From NCBI GenBank assembly GCA_949316495.1, contig OX439010.1:22139766-22203765 (forward strand): a DNA stretch of 64,000 nt, given 5' to 3'. Below are positions 59,069 to 64,000 of this stretch, in pieces (position 1 is the first letter of the stretch; every line of letters begins with the position of its first letter). A program made the position numbers and the translations under genes. Under the pieces are notes generated by a model, which saw only the letters and a program-made list of their open reading frames with translations, had not been told where the DNA came from and made no database searches. Source of the stretch: Amphiduros pacificus. Lineage: Eukaryota; Annelida; Polychaeta; Phyllodocida; Hesionidae.

Positions 59069-60480
59069 ATCAGCCCCTGTTTATTGGACCAATATTGCTC
59101 TCCAAGAGTGTACAGGCTGATTTTTTAACCAAACATTGGTATACCATTTGAGTTTTATTAATCACACCTTATTCAATTGAAAAAGACATAGTTGCCTTAG
59201 AGCTATGCCTTTCAAAAATCTTTATGAACATGGAAATGCCTACAAATTGTTTCACAAATGATCATTTAAATCCGGATTTAACATTTCTTGTAATATGTTA
59301 CAAGTTTGCATTTTGCACTGCATTATAAACTTAAAAACATATACAGTGGTGGTCTGCATCATGTTTTTGTGGACAGAGCTGAGCTGAGTGAAAATCTATA
59401 TCTGAATTTTTTGCCCCCAAAAAAGCATACAAGCCATTTGAGGACACAGATTTATTACTCTACCAGAAGGGGCTGAGCACGGCTTCTGCCATGTTTTGCA
59501 GACAAACACACAGGGGTGTACACTGTGGATTCCTTGCATTACTTTGTTCTGATTGCATGCATTGCAGCGATTAGCATTGAGGCTGAATACCAGCAGTGAA
59601 ATATGTTTGAATAAGGAGGTGTTTCTCAGACAGGCCTGTCACTACGACAAATGGGATATATATCTGCTGTATGCAGACTGAAGAGAAACCTCTGACCACA
59701 CTGCTGCAAAGCGCATCTCACTGAGTATGTTTTTTTAATTGATATATATAATTGATGAAGAAAGTATTGGCATTTTATGTCTAGACAAATTTCCATGTCT
59801 CTGTCTTGCAAGGCTGGCCGCAGGAAGTAGGATTATAGAGATAGGGTACCAGTGGAGAAGAACCATGGAAAATTGGATGCCCAGTGTATTGTTTAATTTA
59901 CTAAAAATAAAAATACCTGGACTATTCAATGCCCAAGATATAATGTTCACATTCTGAGAAATTCCTGATATAAATATATGGATGCAATCACATTGTAATC
60001 TCAGCATGTTAGTGGCTGGTATGCATTAACAAAATGGAGATACATGCAGTTCCCCAGATAAACATATCCAAGATGCAGTGTTGGTTTTACTTGGAACTGT
60101 TTGTGGTTAGCTGGTGGTGGTTTCTGTGATGCTGAGCAGCCACTGGTATGATGTCTCTGTGTGTGTGTGCAGACACTTCATCCCCCAGCTCTAGCTTTCA
60201 CAAAGCCCTGCTGTGTCATCCTTACATATAGAGAATTTATTGGGAAATTTCAAGATTATTAGGCATTCACTAGTAAGTTTCTTGCAAAATATAAGTTTTG
60301 AAACATTTCACAAAGGTCATCTCAAATGTTGTTTGGAATGATGCATCAATACTGGGATCTTCACCTGACCCAGCTCAGAGCGTGGTACAAACAACAGAGA
60401 CCTGACCAGGGCTGCAATCCTCTCCATATTGTGAAGACCTCATAAACCACTCTCAATGTAAATATCCAATATATATGCAA
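59069..60480. other. Intergenic, no gene recognised
   Basis: Part of 59190-59280 resembles 52505-52595. Otherwise nothing is recognised. Confidence 0.4.
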
Positions 60481-60625
60481 GTTGCTGCAGATTATTATAT
60501 TACTATTGTTGTTATTGCTATTGTTGTTATTGCTATTGTCGTTGTTTTGTTGTTGTTGTTCTTCTTCTTCTTATTATTAATTATTATTATTATTAATATT
60601 ATTATTATTAATTATCCAGTTCCTT
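60481..60625 (+). repeat. Simple-sequence tract (TTG/TTA/TTC repeats)
   Basis: ATTGTTGTTATTGCT-type triplets pass into TTGTTGTTGTTCTTCTTC and then ATTATTATTAT. A hydrophobic Val/Ile/Leu/Phe frame is an artefact. Confidence 0.9.
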
Positions 60626-62354
60626 TTGCAATGCACCCTGAATGTTCTGTATTTTAGACAATGGATATCTACCAGTATATATCTATATATCTTTAAATAT
60701 ATATATATAAATATTCATATACAGCAAGAGAGGGAGAGAGAGAGTTGCTTACAAGATATAATTTTTCTCAAAACTTGAAATGATTGCCACACAACACACT
60801 AGATGATGACATTAATCACATTGACTTGATAATTTCGTAAGAAACCAGAACTAACAATTGAGAAATTTATTTGACCATTTTACAAAAAAGATCTGGGAGT
60901 CACTAAAAGGTCACTGGCACGGGAGCCACCCAAATCTCTCAATTAGTTCAACTTAATAATTAACAGAGTATTTAACTAAGATCAAGCAAAAAATACTTGG
61001 GTTATATTATGAAAAAGTGACCAATAATGATAATTTGATTTATTGAACATTAGAGATAATGATAATTTGCGCCAGTATGCAGAGCAAATCTATGTGAATT
61101 GTGATGAATCAGAAAAAAACAAAGTAAATCCAAAGGTTTCATATCCATAGATATAGCAACTAGGAATTATACACGTGTTAGAATAGTGGTGAAAAAATCG
61201 GTTTCTAACATATTCATTCCAAACTGTGTGAAGTCTTGGATGAAAATAGATTCAGTGTTGTTTATAAACTTTAATTTATTTATAAAAAAAAGTTTTGACT
61301 TCAAATAATTAATCAAATTCTGCATTATCATATGTTGCTCATCACATTAACAAACATGGAGGAGAAGCCTTTGAGGGCCCTGGAGATTGTCTGTGAGGTG
61401 AGCTCTGCTTGAAGCTGAAACTGATAAGGATTTCAGCACTATTTTTATATGATTTCATTCCAGCAATACCAAAACAATATCTTTGTTGTGGTCACAATCT
61501 TTTAGTTTCCTTACATAACATAATTTTACCATTGTGGGATTCTAAATGAGGTACGATTTTGAAGGCAGTGTTAAATAAAAGCTGGTATTCTGTCTATAAC
61601 TGAATTTTAAACACATATCTTTTTTTTGCAATGTTTATTTATCAAACCCATAGAAGATAATAATATCAGTTGATGGATCCCCAACTAGATTCAATACAGC
61701 AACTTTAAATAAAATAGTTATGCTGAAATGTACACATCACACTGTAAGAATAATTTATAGTCATGAATATTGTATTCCAAGATGGACACACCTTTAATTT
61801 GATTTCAACATATAGCATATATATATATATGCTATACTAGCTATACTTTAATTGCCTTGTAAATCATTATCATTATTTGAATAAATTAGTCAATAAGCAT
61901 GCGGGTAAACTCAATAATGGTTTAATATTTATGTAGAGATTTCAATCACAATATATATAACCTCTGTAAAATAAACAACAAATGATAGGTAATCCATTGA
62001 AACTGAACCACAACATAGTACAAACATGTAAGATGTGTATTATATATTCAGTGATTTTGGACTTAAGATCTGAAGAAATTCATCTATGTGTCAATACTTC
62101 ACCTTCAGCAGAGTACAGATTTTAAAATTTCATACAAGAGAACTTTCCCTATCTTTATTTTGCTCAGAAATGTTACAGAAGCCAAAAGTGTTGCAAGCCC
62201 AAAATATAAAATCAACACAATTGCCATTGTAAAAAGTAATATGTATTCTTGAGCTGTGACAATTTTTACATGTAGTACACTTTTACAAATATTACTTTAT
62301 CTAATATGTGTGTGTACAAAGATCTTATTTTGAACTTTTGCTTTGCATATCACA
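60626..62354. other. Intergenic, no gene recognised
   Basis: AT-rich. A perfect 26-bp palindrome TATAGCATATATA/TATATATGCTATA lies near 61812-61837. Confidence 0.45.
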
Positions 62355-63042
62355 TGGTACACTGTAATACAGTTTACACTATGTGGTACAGCTTACAATA
62401 TGTGGTACAGTATATACTATGTGGTACAGTTTATACTATGTGGTACAGTTTATACTATGTGGTACAGTTTATACCATGTGGTACAGTTTATACTACGTGG
62501 TACAGTATATAATATGTGGTATGGGTTAAACTGTGGTACATTATATACTATGTGGTACATTATATACTATGTGGTACAGTATATACTATGTGGTACAGTA
62601 TATACTATGTAGTACAGTACGGGTATATACTATGTGGTGCAGTTTATACTATGTGGTACATTTTATACTATACAGTACAGTATATACTATGTGGTGCAGT
62701 TTATACTATGTGGTACTGAATATACTATGTGGTACAGTATATACTATGCAGTACAGTATATACTATGCGGTACAGTATATACTATGCAGTACAGTACGGG
62801 TATATACTATGTGGTACATTATATACTATGTGGTGCAGTTTATACTATGTGGTAGTTTATACTATGTGGTTCATTTTATACTACCGGTATGTGGTACAGT
62901 ATATACTATATGGTACAGTTTATACTATGTGGTATAGTATATACTATATGGTACAGTTTATACTATGTGGTTCATTTTATACTATGCGGTACAGTATATA
63001 CTATGTGGTATGGTACAGTTTATACTAAGTGGTACAGTACTC
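62355..63042 (+). repeat. 18-bp minisatellite, about 38 units
   Basis: TATACTATGTGGTACAGT repeats with one- or two-base variants. The rarer piece CAGTACGGGTATATAC occurs at about 62614 and 62787, showing a duplicated block. Tyr/Val/Trp/Cys frames are artefacts. Confidence 0.94.
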
Positions 63043-64000
63043 CATAATTGTATTACAGTGTGCAATACATATTCCCATATAGTATTTAATATAGGGCCAT
63101 CAATTAAAGCACTGTCTGATATAAGGCATAGTGAACCGCCTTATAAAATATGAACAGTGTCTTATTTAACATGGTACACTCTTCATGTTCTACGTCATAT
63201 ACTTGGGACATTCTAATTTCAACAGGAAATATATTTTATACTTCATTCATGAAGACTGAAAAGTTCATTCATGAATATTTCAATAATAACAGACATACAT
63301 AATAAATTAAAATGAAGTGACCCATTATGCTTTCCCTAAAAATGAAAATGAAGTTTTCGGATCTGGGAAAACCCATCAGAGAGGGGAAAAATATTAAAAT
63401 AGTTTGTTTATGTCCACAATATGTAGTGTGGCAGAAAATATGCCCCAACATCATAACTAAAACATGGAAGTCCATTTCCAATTATATAAATTAATACGAT
63501 TAAATGAAACAATGAAGTAAAGAACATTGACTCATTGATAATATTTTAAATTTTAATTCTAATTTTCATGATTAATGTTATTCTTGAGGTAATTTTCAGG
63601 AGATTGCACATTTCCTAATATAAATAATATATTAAAATATGACATATTATCAGCTCTTCATATTGTAAAAAATAAATATTATGTTGCATTTCATATTAAA
63701 AGTAATGGTTGGAATATAAAATAGCACTTTATTCCAGGTTATATTCATATCATATAATAAATTAATATACATATTTATACATAATATATTTAACTAATAG
63801 TTTTAACATGTGTACTTTATATGCTGAAATATTCCCTTTCATCACCATAAACAATATAAGTTCAAGGTTCATTTCTGCATCACTCAATGACAAGTTAAAT
63901 TATGGATGGTGCCTAATGTATCAAATAAAGCTTTAATCTGTATTTCACAGAATGGATTTTTATGAATGTATCCAAAATTTTAGTTGTGGAAGTTTTATTT
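63043..64000. other. AT-rich end of window, no gene recognised
   Basis: No repeats, exons or RNA genes recognised. The final stretch is very AT-rich. Confidence 0.4.

Noticed and set aside
60475-60657. Hydrophobic Val/Ile/Phe peptide
   Set aside because: Product of TTG/TTA/TTC triplet repeats.
62306-63153. Tyr/Val/Cys-rich repeat proteins
   Set aside because: Shadows of an 18-bp minisatellite in all frames.

Overview
This is intron-rich, visibly AT-rich animal DNA. It carries pieces of ordinary metazoan genes: NDUFS4 of mitochondrial complex I, an ankyrin/SOCS-box (ASB) protein, a small B-box zinc protein, and one exon of a CCR4/Angel-type nuclease. Introns have GT...AG ends and compatible phases. 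The rest is tandem repeats and non-autonomous DNA transposons. The elements with a (GTCY)n run, core repeats and a terminal hairpin resemble those common in molluscs and other marine invertebrates. I suggest a marine invertebrate, perhaps spiralian, but the gene set does not fix the phylum. There are no prokaryotic operons, and I saw no rRNA, tRNA or CRISPR array.

Layout. 1-6.0 kb: satellite end, diverged repeats, two copies of a 510-bp module carrying a 19-bp minisatellite, and small foldback/MITE elements. 6.06-6.53 kb (-): a lone Angel-like exon. 6.787-19.439 kb: a 12.65-kb element with 18-bp terminal inverted repeats and a matching ATCA on both sides. It holds two oppositely oriented arrays of a 177-bp satellite around a 1.7-kb core, and sits inside a 19-bp minisatellite. 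20.5-24.2 kb (+): a three-exon, 124-aa B-box protein whose second intron is filled by a 55-bp array. 27.9-30.6 kb (-): a three-exon, 417-aa ASB protein with minisatellites in both introns. 31.4-53.8 kb (+): NDUFS4 in five exons, 167 aa, divergent from ASB with about 0.8 kb between the start codons. Its introns hold a 550-bp duplication, a 2.4-kb 51-bp array and three Helentron-type (HINE-like) elements. 54.8-63 kb: four large minisatellites and no recognisable gene.

The most striking observation is that two unrelated genes each have a minisatellite that starts in register with an exon/intron boundary, so the repeat unit is a copy of the exon end plus its splice donor. In the ASB gene every 36-bp unit keeps a GTAA donor in the same phase, giving up to 13 interchangeable, frame-preserving 5' splice sites. 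In the B-box gene the 55-bp units have lost the donor.

The genes do not form a pathway: NDUFS4 acts in respiration, ASB proteins in Cullin-5 ubiquitin ligases, and Angel/CCR4 proteins on RNA. Exon joins rest on splice consensus, phase and protein similarity read by eye; no search or transcript data were used.
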